A stretch of DNA of 64,000 bases from JBEKIK01 sp050013075 (GTDB taxonomy: Bacteria; Planctomycetota; Planctomycetia; Pirellulales; Thermoguttaceae): positions 1 to 64,000 of the forward strand of contig JBEKFZ010000005.1 in assembly GCA_050013075.1 (NCBI GenBank), in the 5' to 3' direction. The notes under the pieces are model-generated. The model was given only the letters and a program-made list of their open reading frames with translations, searched no databases and was not told where the DNA came from. Of this stretch, positions 28,112 through 36,268 are shown piece after piece; within the stretch, counting starts at the first letter, position 1; the number at the start of each line of letters is the position of its first letter. Made by a program: the position numbers and the translations under genes.

Positions 28112-28153
28112 TCGGGGCGACTGGATTTGAACCAGCGACCTCTTGGTCCCGAA
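28112..28153 (-). pseudogene. 3' half of tRNA-Pro(CGG): attachment-site scar
   Basis: Read on the minus strand: anticodon loop TTCGGGA, 3' stem strand CCAAG, variable loop, T arm GCTGG TTCAAAT CCAGT, acceptor strand CGCCCCG and discriminator A. The 5' half (acceptor, D arm, CTTGG stem strand) is missing; the homology stops exactly at the anticodon loop, where tyrosine integrases usually cross over. Its own terminator lies directly downstream at 28067-28100. Confidence 0.8.
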
Positions 28154-28575
28154 TTATGTTTTTGGAACTGCCGAAAACACCCGAAAACCAAAGCACGCTA
28201 TGAATTTACCATGCTTCGATAGCATTTGCAAGTAGTTGCAAATAGTATTCGTATTTTGCGGGAAATAAGCGTATTTTTGAGTGTACACGTGTACGAAAAA
28301 ATGTGAATGTGCGTACATTGACCGCTATCGTAATGCACCCAGAGGTCACTGGTTTTTTTACAAAGCATAAAACGTCTTGGTACACGTCTTAGCACACACG
28401 TTAGTAAAGCGATCATCTTTTATGGAGTCGAGGGCCACGGCGTCGAGAAATCAATGTGGGGCTTGTAGGTGCCAGTGACACCTGTTTTAGACTACTGAAC
28501 AGACAAGGAAAATGCCAGTCCACCCCCTCTTGTCATGCACCCGGCCTAGATTAATGCTAACATTCGATAGGCAGT

Positions 28576-28845
28576 AATGGCCGGATATACTGCCCCCTCC
28601 GGCTATAGCCTATTAAATGTTGCCCCCATGACTATGTGTGTGTGATCATGGGGGTCTTTTATTGGTTGATCAACCCAGCCTGGGCATCGGGTTATGAACA
28701 CCCGTCCATATTGCAATACTGCTGGATCAGGATAGGTTAAAAGTCGATGGGCTTCTTTAGGCTGGATTCCCTGCCCCATCCGGCCACGCCTATCAAATAC
28801 AGCCCCCATGCCCACTAATCTGGACATGGGGGTTTTTGTTTGAAG
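28576..28845. repeat. Two tandem copies of a structured unit ending in a CCCCCATG/CATGGGGG hairpin
   Basis: Unit A (about 28576-28662) and unit B (about 28761-28845) share the order GGC(C/T)GGAT..., CTGCCCC(C/A)TCCGGC, GCCTAT(T/C)AAAT and a hairpin GCCCCCATG ... CATGGGGGT followed by T-rich sequence. Sequence around and inside the hairpin loops differs while the stems stay. They look like duplicated small RNA or terminator units. No protein gene is evident in 28154-28997. Confidence 0.6.
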
Positions 28846-28997
28846 GTTAATCTCCACGGCGTCGAGCACCCCTGCATGGGCGTCGCGACTTGGCGTTACT
28901 CAACCCCCCCGCTCTCCCTCTTTCTGGGTGATTGAACTTTAATCTTTGATATCGCAAAAGTAAGTGCGTTCGTTTTAACTTAAAGGCTTCTAGCCAT

Positions 28998-29082
28998 GAG
29001 GCAGCGTTAGCACCCGGATATTCCGTTTCTGATCATATCAGAACCGTCCGGAGTGCGCTCTTTAACACGGCTCGTTTGCTGC
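28998..29082 (+). promoter_or_regulatory. PEP-CTERM leader element, copy 2
   Basis: GAGGCAGCGTTAGCACCCG (28998-29016) opens the element. GCACCCGGA pairs with TCCGG-A-GTGC (stem closing at 29053-29056). An inner hairpin TTCTGAT/ATCAGAA lies within. TCTTT follows, and GGCAGC (29000-29005) can pair with GCTGC (29078-29082). It ends about 95 nt before the NHL PEP-CTERM start. Matching copies lie at 11864 and 49554. Confidence 0.6.
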
Positions 29083-29176
29083 GGGCCAATCTTCAACAGT
29101 TCAACTGGCAGGGATTTCCTGCTTGTGTTTTTATTTCAGGGCGGCAAGCCGCCCGCAACGTTAAGGGAGGTGTAAG

Positions 29177-29731
29177 ATGAGAAGGTCGATTTTTTTTGTT
29201 TTGATGGTATTACTATTTTGGATGGTTAATCTTGATATGATGCTGGCGGCAGATTACCAGTTCATCAGAAGTGTTGGCAGTTCTGGTTACGGGAATGGAC
29301 AGTTTAGGAATCCTGGCAGCATAGCCGTGGACCTATCTGGGAACGTTTGGGTTGCCGATTCAAATAACAGTCGCATTCAGGAGTTTGACAGCAGTGGAAA
29401 TTTTCTAAGAACCTTTGGCAGTTATGGTACCGGGAACGAGCAATTAGAAGGTGTTCAGGGTATAGATGTAGACTTGTCAGGAAACATTTGGGTCGCCGAT
29501 ACAAATAACTATCGCATTCAGAAATTTGATAGTAACGGAACATATCTCACTGAGTTTGGGGACGGGCAATTCTGCGATGTGGCTGTGGATTTATCAGGGA
29601 ACGTTTGGGTTTCTGATTGGGGTAACAACCGCATCCTGGAATTCAGCATGGTTCCCGAACCCTCCACCCTTGTCCTTCTCGGCATCGGTGCCATCAGCCT
29701 CCTTGTCTATGCTTGGCGACGGAGGAAGTGA
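29177..29731 (+). CDS. NHL-repeat PEP-CTERM protein
   Basis: The ATG follows GGGAGGTG. Signal peptide ~1-25 (FFVLMVLLFWMVNLDMMLAA). Three NHL-type repeats follow (NPGSIAVDLSGNVWVADSNNSRI...). The tail is a full PEP-CTERM tag: VPEPSTLVLLGIGAISLLVYAWRRRK, split as VPEPS, hydrophobic helix and Arg cluster. Three repeats give only half a usual six-bladed propeller, so it may dimerise or be shortened. It should be exported and released or anchored by an exosortase. The structured leader upstream is shared with the other intact PEP-CTERM genes. A 160-bp sequence just after the stop recurs inverted at 35643. Confidence 0.88.
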   Translation: MRRSIFFVLMVLLFWMVNLDMMLAADYQFIRSVGSSGYGNGQFRNPGSIAVDLSGNVWVADSNNSRIQEFDSSGNFLRTFGSYGTGNEQLEGVQGIDVDLSGNIWVADTNNYRIQKFDSNGTYLTEFGDGQFCDVAVDLSGNVWVSDWGNNRILEFSMVPEPSTLVLLGIGAISLLVYAWRRRK

Positions 29732-29757
29732 TACATTGTTCCCCAAGTTGCAAGACT

Positions 29758-29917
29758 CGCCACCCTGAGTGGATTTGTACTCCAAATTGATAAAGAACAT
29801 AATCGTAATCACGCCGAATATTGAACGCCAAAGGTACCCTTTGTGGTACCGGTTGCAAAAATCTCCTAGACGTTTGGTAGAATCAGCGGATTGAGCATCC
29901 GCTTTAAGAATTTTTAC
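29758..29917. repeat. 160-bp inverted repeat, left copy
   Basis: Nearly identical in inverted orientation to 35643-35802: CGCCACCCTGAGTGGATTTG at the outer end, about 95 bp without visible change, then a diverged middle, then CAGCGGATTGAGCATCCGCT. It contains two internal hairpins (GGTACC...GGTACC and GCGGAT...ATCCGC). The gap 29918-30548 beyond it has no gene I can support. Confidence 0.8.
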
Positions 29918-30548
29918 GCTATCTTTCTTGCTTTCGGCGTGGTCAATTTCTGGGCCTTCTTCGTGGTGGTATTCTTGATAGCCATTTATCATGTCCTTTC
30001 GTATTGGGAATTCTTGTGGATTGCGACCTCCGCGACCAATCAGGACAGACAGTTACCTCGGGTCTACGAAAAGCTCAAGCTGATAGTTAAAGGAATTGCA
30101 GTGGGTTACAGCAGCGAAATGGGGCATGTCGAGAACCTCATACCGCACGAGTTTACAACATGTAGATACACGATATGGCAATTTTGGACTCCAGCCAACT
30201 AGTAATTAAGCAGAAAGCTTGGAGCCGGAGAGATCTGACGAAAAACCAAGGGTTCTTGACAGGTGGCGTCAGACAACTAAGTTGATGGAATGGCCGAATT
30301 ACTGACGCCCGAGGAAGTGAAGGTTCCTGAACATGGCCATCCGCGCCAGGGTTGGCGAGCGTCTGCACCAGCTCGTCGCGGCCAGGCAGAACGGCGAACC
30401 AAATGGACTCACCAGTATCCTAGCTATAATGACACCGAAGTTATCATGTTGCGCGCCGGCTGATAAATCTGGTTCGGGCGGTTGATCTCGATCAGCTAGC
30501 GAGCGTATGCTCGGGCAGCGGGGTGGATGGGTATGGAAAGTTGAAAGG

Positions 30549-31523
30549 ATGTTTTTTTACTTCGACGAGTCAGGTGGGTTTGAGACGCAGCCGCAGGGTC
30601 ATCGTGCTGGAATCGTCGTCGGTGTGGTTCTTCCCGAGTCAACACGCGACAACGTTTTCGGCCGGTTTCAGAAGTTTCTCGCAACCCTGAGCCCCAATGA
30701 GTACGATCGCGGCGAGCCGAAAGGTGCTCGCCTCAGTGACGACAGCAGAAGCCGATTCTCTAAGTTGTTGGCCGACTGCCAGGACTTGCTGCTGGCGGTT
30801 ACGATGCTTGACCTTACGCCGCTAGCGCAGTTGGACGCTAAGACACTCTGCGAGTCCATCGTCAAGCGGCTCAACTGGTGGGCCGGACAATGCCGCTACC
30901 AGACACTGCGCGATGAGGTGACCCTGCTGGCAAAGCAAGCGGGAAACCTCAGTGTGCCGCAGACGCTTCGCCTTGCCGCGACGGCCAGGTGCATCATGCG
31001 AGCCCTGGACCACGCAGTCATTCGCTTCGCGGGCGATTGTTACCGGCCGTGCTGGAACGCGATCAGCTTCGAGTTGGACGCGGTTCAGACGCGGCCGGGC
31101 AGCCGGGAGCAGCAGGTCTTCGAGACGCTCCTCCCGGCGTGGATTACGGCTTGGAGTATAAAGAACCCAATCACCCTGGTCGAGGAACTGCATACGCCGG
31201 ATCATCCTTTTGTGAAGCAGTACGACCGGGCCAACGGGATCGACCTGGGAGCCATACTCCGAAATAACGTACATTGGCGGTCATCTGCGGGTAACCCAGG
31301 TATCCAAATCGCTGACATGGCGGCAACCGTTGTGTCGCGGGCCGTGCATGGTATAACAACGGGGCGCGAGTTGAAAGACTATGGCACTTTGATGAAACGG
31401 GCGTTGGTGTCCCGAGCAGACATAGGAATCTTATCTGTCACTGAAACCTCGGAAGAGGACATCGCTCGGCGTTATGCTGGCCTGCTTGGTGCGGTCCACG
31501 CTGTTCGTCGGCATGAGCGGTAG
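30549..31523 (+). CDS. DUF3800 protein (putative RNase H-like nuclease fold)
   Basis: I use the ATG at 30549 (GGAAAG about 9 nt upstream); an in-frame ATG at 30507 is possible. The N-terminal MFFYFDESGGF and the late IQIADMAATVV are the two hallmarks of DUF3800, a family with an RNase H-like core often found among defence and mobile genes; D6, E7 and the Asp of QIADM are the likely metal ligands. About 324 residues, within the family range. It is the first gene inside the 6-kb inverted-repeat segment, with no co-directed neighbour. Catalytic activity is inferred from the fold only. Confidence 0.75.
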   Translation: MFFYFDESGGFETQPQGHRAGIVVGVVLPESTRDNVFGRFQKFLATLSPNEYDRGEPKGARLSDDSRSRFSKLLADCQDLLLAVTMLDLTPLAQLDAKTLCESIVKRLNWWAGQCRYQTLRDEVTLLAKQAGNLSVPQTLRLAATARCIMRALDHAVIRFAGDCYRPCWNAISFELDAVQTRPGSREQQVFETLLPAWITAWSIKNPITLVEELHTPDHPFVKQYDRANGIDLGAILRNNVHWRSSAGNPGIQIADMAATVVSRAVHGITTGRELKDYGTLMKRALVSRADIGILSVTETSEEDIARRYAGLLGAVHAVRRHER

Positions 31524-31871
31524 CGACGATTGGTACTCATGCGGCGGCGGGATGCAAAGGGGAACATTGGTGGCGCGTCTGGCGAACAAACCGCCAGCGG
31601 CAAAAGCGATGAAGGGCTTGACAACCTGGAGCAAGTAGCCCGTCCCACTTCCCGCCGCCGTACTTAAACGATACCCGCCCGACAAGCAAGAGAAGGCCAC
31701 GCTCCTGGTTCTGGAGCAGGCCGAGATGCACTCTCGATGAGATTTCGGCTTCTGTTGGGGCTCCGATGCAATCCGTGTCGGCTCACCTTCGGGATCTCCG
31801 AAAGCCAAAACATGGAGGGCACACGGTCGAGAGAAAATCGCTTGGGAAAGGACTATTTAGCTATCGGCTTT

Positions 31872-32624
31872 TCATTCCTCCTCCGGCCTTTCAAGCGTAA
31901 TCTTTTGGCCTTCAAGACAGGGCAAATGATCAAGTAGCGATTGAAACTTCGTGCAACCCGTCATTAGAAGCTGCGCATATTTAAGACCGACGCGCCGAAT
32001 CATCTTCGTACTCTCAGCACTATTGCTTCGTCCACATTTTCCCGAGATACAACGCGGATGATCAACTCCCGTTACCATGTAGTCCGCCAACGGAACAGGG
32101 GCAGTAAGCACAATGTCGTAAATTGCTTTATTTTTTCGGTAAAGTTTCTTCTTGAGACTGCTGAAGTAGGACTCTGGATTTACTACTCGCCATGATTTAT
32201 TCTCGAAACTGTAGATCGGAATACCCGACTCATACTGCACAAAGAAATATCGGTTGCGGTCCTCATCTTCACGCCGGAATACCATGAAGTGTCGGCCTAC
32301 TAGGACAGAAATCGGGAACCTCATCAAGCAGGGACCATAGTAATTTCCATTTACGTTGAAATTGTTTAAACCGCACCAGACTCCTGGAACTGTCCACATT
32401 CCATGTTCCGGAAGACGCAATTGCCATTTGCTTCGAAGCAGCAACTCTCCCACGTTCAAGATCTCGTCCAATTCTTCCTCATGACATGCGTGGTATAGGA
32501 ATCCTCCTAGACGATCCGATAACGAACCTGTCCACCGGAAATAGCCACGGAAATCCTCTTGATCGAATGGTTCTTGGTATGACGGCAACTTTGCCGCACT
32601 CTTTTTTGTTGCTACTTTTGGCAT
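31872..32624 (-). CDS. Unrecognised 250-residue protein
   Basis: GAGGTG lies 5-6 nt before the ATG. The start is basic (PKVATKKSAAK). No fold is certain; FLYHACHEEELDEILNVGELLLRS resembles the opening strand-helix of ADP-ribosyltransferase-like proteins such as DarT/DUF4433, but the supporting motifs are not visible. C-terminal cysteines (HPRCISGKCGRS) could bind metal. It stands alone on the minus strand inside the inverted-repeat segment. The gap 31524-31871 upstream of its stop holds nothing recognised. Confidence 0.6.
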   Translation of the reverse strand: MPKVATKKSAAKLPSYQEPFDQEDFRGYFRWTGSLSDRLGGFLYHACHEEELDEILNVGELLLRSKWQLRLPEHGMWTVPGVWCGLNNFNVNGNYYGPCLMRFPISVLVGRHFMVFRREDEDRNRYFFVQYESGIPIYSFENKSWRVVNPESYFSSLKKKLYRKNKAIYDIVLTAPVPLADYMVTGVDHPRCISGKCGRSNSAESTKMIRRVGLKYAQLLMTGCTKFQSLLDHLPCLEGQKITLERPEEE

Positions 32625-33393
32625 TCTTCACCTCAAGTTTCATTACGGTGGTGATTGTTAACATGCAACAGTTGGCCTGATCGTCATGCGGCTACCCGAC
32701 ACGTAATCGTCCGAAGGAACGCGAGCCGAATCCGTAGGGCACACCGTTGCCCATGTTGGTAATTTTATACCATGCACTACCTGATCGACAGTAGCCAACC
32801 CCATCCCCAGGGGGCAGTGACTGACGACGAAATAGCGTGTGCCGCGCCATTAACGGCCACCCCCGCCCATAGAATAGCGCACGTCGGTGCGACACACCGA
32901 TGCGTGTTAGGAAACGCGATGCCGTTGAGCAATGATCGCCCGACCGTCCCAACTACCCGATGCGCGTGAGACAAGCCATCAAACGACCCATTGCAGGAGT
33001 GGAGTGTCTATTTCGTTAGACTTTTAGATTTCAACTATGCAATTTAAAAAGTTGTGAGAAAGTCGGAAAACTCGATTATTCATTCCTATTCGCCCTCGCC
33101 TAGCAACCACTCCCGTGCTCGTTCGACCAGCAATAGTTCGGCGGCTGGCCGCCGCCCTGGTTAACCTCAAGGGAACATTCCATGAGTATTTTGATTGAGA
33201 AGTGGGGGCAAAAACCGCCCGGAGCGGATTCGTGTTCCGCTGGTCTAGCGAACAGGTCTAGCGAGTTTTGAATAGATGGTACGCGGAAGGGTACTATTCC
33301 GCCCCAATTTTCGGAGATAAACATTGCGGGATTATATACTTGATGCAAGGTAGTGCATAAAGACTGTTCTAATGTTTAGTAAATACAGGGTGA
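32625..33393. other. Gene-poor gap
   Basis: Short open frames here (for example minus strand 32692-32952) lack signals and recognisable motifs. A small hairpin ACCGCTAAAATAGCGGT lies at about 33399-33415, at the start of the next gene. Confidence 0.4.
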
Positions 33394-34416
33394 ATGGGAA
33401 CCGCTAAAATAGCGGTTATGAAAAACTATAGACGTGCAATCTGGGAAAAAACGAAATGCAATGTCCGGGCCTGTATTGACCTCAGGAAGATATTATCCGT
33501 AATTATTTTATCATTAGTCATCGTTTATTGGTACGGAAATAATTCTACTAAAATGTCGGATATGTTAATAGATACCATTGCCGTTCCGAGCTTGGGTGTA
33601 ATTCTATGGTTCATTATTTATGGATTATGGAGTTGGGCAACCGCCCCACGGCAAATCTATTATGAACAAAGTGAAAAGATTGATGAATATACAAAAGCCA
33701 ATCAGCGGCAAGTGATTGAAATCAAAACAATTGATGATTTCAATTTTGCACAAGGTCTTTATTGTACGATGCCTCTAGGTGAGATGCATCATCCATCTCA
33801 TATTAAACGCTGGTGGAAAGAAGAACAAGCAGCATCCGTAAATGATCGTGAATCACGCGAAATATTTCTTATTGCAAAGCAAAAGCAAGAAGCTTGGTCA
33901 ATACTTTATGCAACTTGTCCATTCGACAATTATATCCTTAATATCTACGGATTTGCTAAAAGGGATCTTCAAAAGTCCGATATTGATGAATGGGACTCAT
34001 CACAAGATATAGTCAAAGCATTATTAGAAATTGTAAAAAGGGATTTGCCGAAATGCCGTGGCGTACTAATTGAAGTTGATTCAAAAAAAATTAAAGAGCT
34101 ATCACCCAAAAAAATTCTATTTGATCGGCTTGCCGCAGTTTGTGACATTGAATTTCAGGAAATTTGCAAAATATCTTATAAGATTCCAGAAATATATTAT
34201 TGTTCTCGCAATAAAAACGAAGAGAAATCAATGACATTATTATATGCGCGGGCACCTTGGGGGCAGGATAATCTGGACGTTAATAATAAGTCACATATTG
34301 GGTTCTTGGTTCATTCTATGTATTCCATTTATACTGATTGTCTTCCTGGTGATACTGAGTGGCGAATATACCTCGAAGATCTCGAAAAACGCATTATGGA
34401 TACTTATTTACCATAG
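33394..34416 (+). CDS. Unknown protein with two N-terminal membrane helices
   Basis: 340 residues, clearly A/T rich compared with the left half of the window. Two membrane segments are visible (~32-46, ILSVIILSLVIVYWY; ~61-80, IDTIAVPSLGVILWFIIYGLW). A ~250-residue soluble part follows, rich in Lys/Glu and aromatic residues. A stretch with alternating strands (REIFLIAKQKQEAWSILYA ... LNIYGFAKRD) is loosely like an acetyltransferase core, but no CoA-binding motif is seen. The start at 33394 has a weak AGGG upstream; the ATG at 33418 is an alternative. A membrane-anchored effector is possible but speculative. Confidence 0.6.
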   Translation: MGTAKIAVMKNYRRAIWEKTKCNVRACIDLRKILSVIILSLVIVYWYGNNSTKMSDMLIDTIAVPSLGVILWFIIYGLWSWATAPRQIYYEQSEKIDEYTKANQRQVIEIKTIDDFNFAQGLYCTMPLGEMHHPSHIKRWWKEEQAASVNDRESREIFLIAKQKQEAWSILYATCPFDNYILNIYGFAKRDLQKSDIDEWDSSQDIVKALLEIVKRDLPKCRGVLIEVDSKKIKELSPKKILFDRLAAVCDIEFQEICKISYKIPEIYYCSRNKNEEKSMTLLYARAPWGQDNLDVNNKSHIGFLVHSMYSIYTDCLPGDTEWRIYLEDLEKRIMDTYLP

Positions 34417-34459
34417 GATAATTATTCGGAATTATCCGGTTGACAAAGCAAATTGCCTA

Positions 34460-34606
34460 TTATACCTTATGGTTAATGCGTTTTAGTTTGCCCTCCATCT
34501 TTTTAGCGTCAACCTTAATGAAGGCTTCTAATGCCTCTTCGGGTTTCAGGGGGTAGAGGGAGAGACGTTTAAGGCGGTTTTTGGGATGTTTAGGCTTTTT
34601 AGACAT
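34460..34606 (-). CDS. 48-residue basic protein
   Basis: ATG at 34606, TAA at 34460-34462. It reads MSKKPKHPKNRLKRLSLYPL, then KPEEALEAFIKVDAKKMEGK and RINHKV: a basic N-terminus, an SLYPL turn and a helix with an EEAL start. This layout looks like the small SLYPL proteins seen beside mobile genes in planctomycetes, as far as I recall. Function unknown. It lies between the membrane protein genes at 33394 and 34719. Confidence 0.55.
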   Translation of the reverse strand: MSKKPKHPKNRLKRLSLYPLKPEEALEAFIKVDAKKMEGKLKRINHKV

Positions 34607-34690
34607 ATATTGACTTTCGGAATTAGAAAATATCTAATGTAATCTCTGTGAGTTTATCCACCGCAAAGTAACATTTCCGTGGAGTCTCCA

Positions 34691-34858
34691 ATGGCAACGA
34701 ATAATGATTCCCAGACACCTAGTGAACCGTCCCGTACTCCCGAACCACCCGCCCCCTCAACTCCACCGACGCCTGCTGTAATTCCAGCGGTTGAACCATC
34801 GGTTCGACCCCAAACGGAGCGGTGGCAGGAGGGATATCAGCCACCCCAAAGAAAGTAA
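34691..34858 (+). CDS. 55-residue proline-rich small protein, antisense to the next gene
   Basis: GGAG sits 6 nt before the ATG. The product is Pro/Thr/Ser rich (SEPSRTPEPPAPSTPPTP) and ends WQEGYQPPQRK; a GYQP-type tail occurs in other small Pro-rich proteins I have seen annotated. The gene lies opposite the last 46 codons of the minus-strand membrane protein. Either both are real and overlap tail to tail, or one is spurious. Confidence 0.4.
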   Translation: MATNNDSQTPSEPSRTPEPPAPSTPPTPAVIPAVEPSVRPQTERWQEGYQPPQRK

Positions 34859-35453
34859 ACTTCTCCGGAGACGGAGCAAAAAGAACAAGAGGGGCCAAAA
34901 AAAATGCGAATATCAGTGCGCGCGACGCATTAGCAATTTGATTAGCTTTCCAAGCGTTTACCTTAAGTATTTCTTTTGTGGCGCAATGTAAATTGGCACT
35001 GATAATTGCACTCGGGTCTTCTGATGATTCGGCACATTGAATTGCCCCGCGAATAGACATACTAGCCGGTCGTTCGCCGGGGCTTTTTGTGCGAATTATG
35101 CTAATAAATGCCAATCCAGAAAAAACTAGTGACGGAAGTCCCCACGAAATCAAAGTTGAAATCTTCTTTTCTGGGGACAATAAATAGACTGATGCAATGG
35201 CCGCTATTGTCAAACCATAAAGCCATTCTGCCTTTTTATCCAAGGATGCAAATGTGACCAAAGCTTCTCTATAGAGATTCTCTGCATATTTTAACACAAT
35301 ACCATAATCAACATCTGCTTTGGCCTTAAATTCCTTTGAATACCAATCGTGCTCTTGTTGAATATCGGGTTCGTCTTGCATGCTGTTACGACGAGAAAAT
35401 GGAATCGACAACAAATCCCAAAACAAATCCCAAATCATTAGTAAGTATTTCAT
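34719..35453 (-). CDS. Unknown membrane protein
   Basis: AAGGAG lies 8 nt before the ATG at 35453. A cytoplasmic N-terminal helix region (to ~75) is followed by membrane helices at about 80-96 (WLYGLTIAAIASVYLL), 104-122 (ISWGLPSLVFSGLAFISII) and 185-205 (ALIFAFFLAPLVLFA). The layout resembles small pore-type effectors of bacterial conflict systems such as SLATT proteins, without a diagnostic motif. The C-terminal ~46 residues are encoded opposite the proline-rich ORF at 34691-34858. Confidence 0.6.
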   Translation of the reverse strand: MKYLLMIWDLFWDLLSIPFSRRNSMQDEPDIQQEHDWYSKEFKAKADVDYGIVLKYAENLYREALVTFASLDKKAEWLYGLTIAAIASVYLLSPEKKISTLISWGLPSLVFSGLAFISIIRTKSPGERPASMSIRGAIQCAESSEDPSAIISANLHCATKEILKVNAWKANQIANASRALIFAFFLAPLVLFAPSPEKFTFFGVADIPPATAPFGVEPMVQPLELQQASVELRGRVVREYGTVH

Positions 35454-35642
35454 CAATTATTCTCCTTATTAAGCACTCTCTTTTGCAATTGCTAATTTAT
35501 AAACTAATCTTTTAACTTACCCTGTAATATGATTTCCACTTCTGTCAGCATAGGCGGGAGCGCAGCGGTGCACAAGCGGGGGTTGAATGTCCTGCTCTAC
35601 ATTGCAGAATGTCGGCGCTGATCCAACGGCACCTTGAATAGT

Positions 35643-35802
35643 GTAAAACTTCTTAAAGCGGATGCTCAATCCGCTGGTTTTGCTAAATGTGTTGGGGATT
35701 TTTTACAAGCGGTACCATAAAGGGTACCTTTGGCGTTCAATATTCGGCGTGATTACGATTATGTTCTTTATCAATTTGGAGTACAAATCCACTCAGGGTG
35801 GC
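35643..35802. repeat. 160-bp inverted repeat, right copy
   Basis: Inverted partner of 29758-29917. Like the left copy it directly follows the 3' end of a PEP-CTERM coding sequence (here the remnant at 35831-35977 on the minus strand). The gap 35457-35642 holds nothing recognised. Confidence 0.8.
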
Positions 35803-35830
35803 GGGCCGGACGGCTATGGAAATTCTCTTC

Positions 35831-35977
35831 TTACTTCCACCGTTGCCAAGCGTAGTCGAGTAGGCTGATGGCACCGACACCGAAGAGTGCGATGGCGGAG
35901 GGTTCGGGGATGGGTGTGAGAAGGAACGCTTCACTCTGCCTGCTAGGGTTCATACCAACACCAACAATCCACCCCAT
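35831..35977 (-). pseudogene. C-terminal remnant of a PEP-CTERM protein
   Basis: The minus frame reads VGVGMNPSRQSEAFLLTP, like the last unit of a HAF-type repeat, then PIPEPSAIALFGVGAISLL and DYAWQRWK before TAA: a PEP-CTERM tag very close to that of the gene at 29177. An ATG at 35977 follows GGAGGTG, but no signal peptide is encoded, so this is most likely the end of a lost gene. The gap 35978-36268 holds nothing recognised. Confidence 0.65.
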
Positions 35978-36268
35978 TTTTGGCACACCTCCATGATCCC
36001 GTCAAACGATGTCCGTTAGGACAGAAGCGACATTTGCTGGCGGAGATGCACTGGCAAGTGGCCCATCAATGCAACGTATTCTGATTCGCAGAGTTTAACC
36101 ATCGAGTGGGCTGGCGATCAGTCGCAACACATTTGCCAGTATGAGGCATCGAGGTTGACAACGCCATGCTCGGCTGCGAAAATGCAGTAAAGTTTTATCA
36201 CACTTCGGCGGTCGAATACCTGTTAACCCGCTCGTCGCAATCACAACTTTCCGAGAGTTCGGGTCAGT

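Noticed and set aside
28998..29016. Sigma-54 (-24/-12) promoter reading of GAGGCAGCGTTAGCACCC, as known upstream of proteobacterial PEP-CTERM genes
   Set aside because: The GG and GC doublets are 8 bp apart (7 in the 49-kb copy) instead of the required 10, and the downstream stem covaries, which fits RNA better than a promoter.
30290..30463. 57-codon plus-strand ORF starting MAELLTPEEVKVP
   Set aside because: Protein-like for 15 residues only, no ribosome site and no recognised relative; not enough to call a gene.
32692..32974. Minus-strand ORFs ending SRSFGRLRVG
   Set aside because: No ribosome site, no motif, and two competing frames in the same stretch; likely non-coding.
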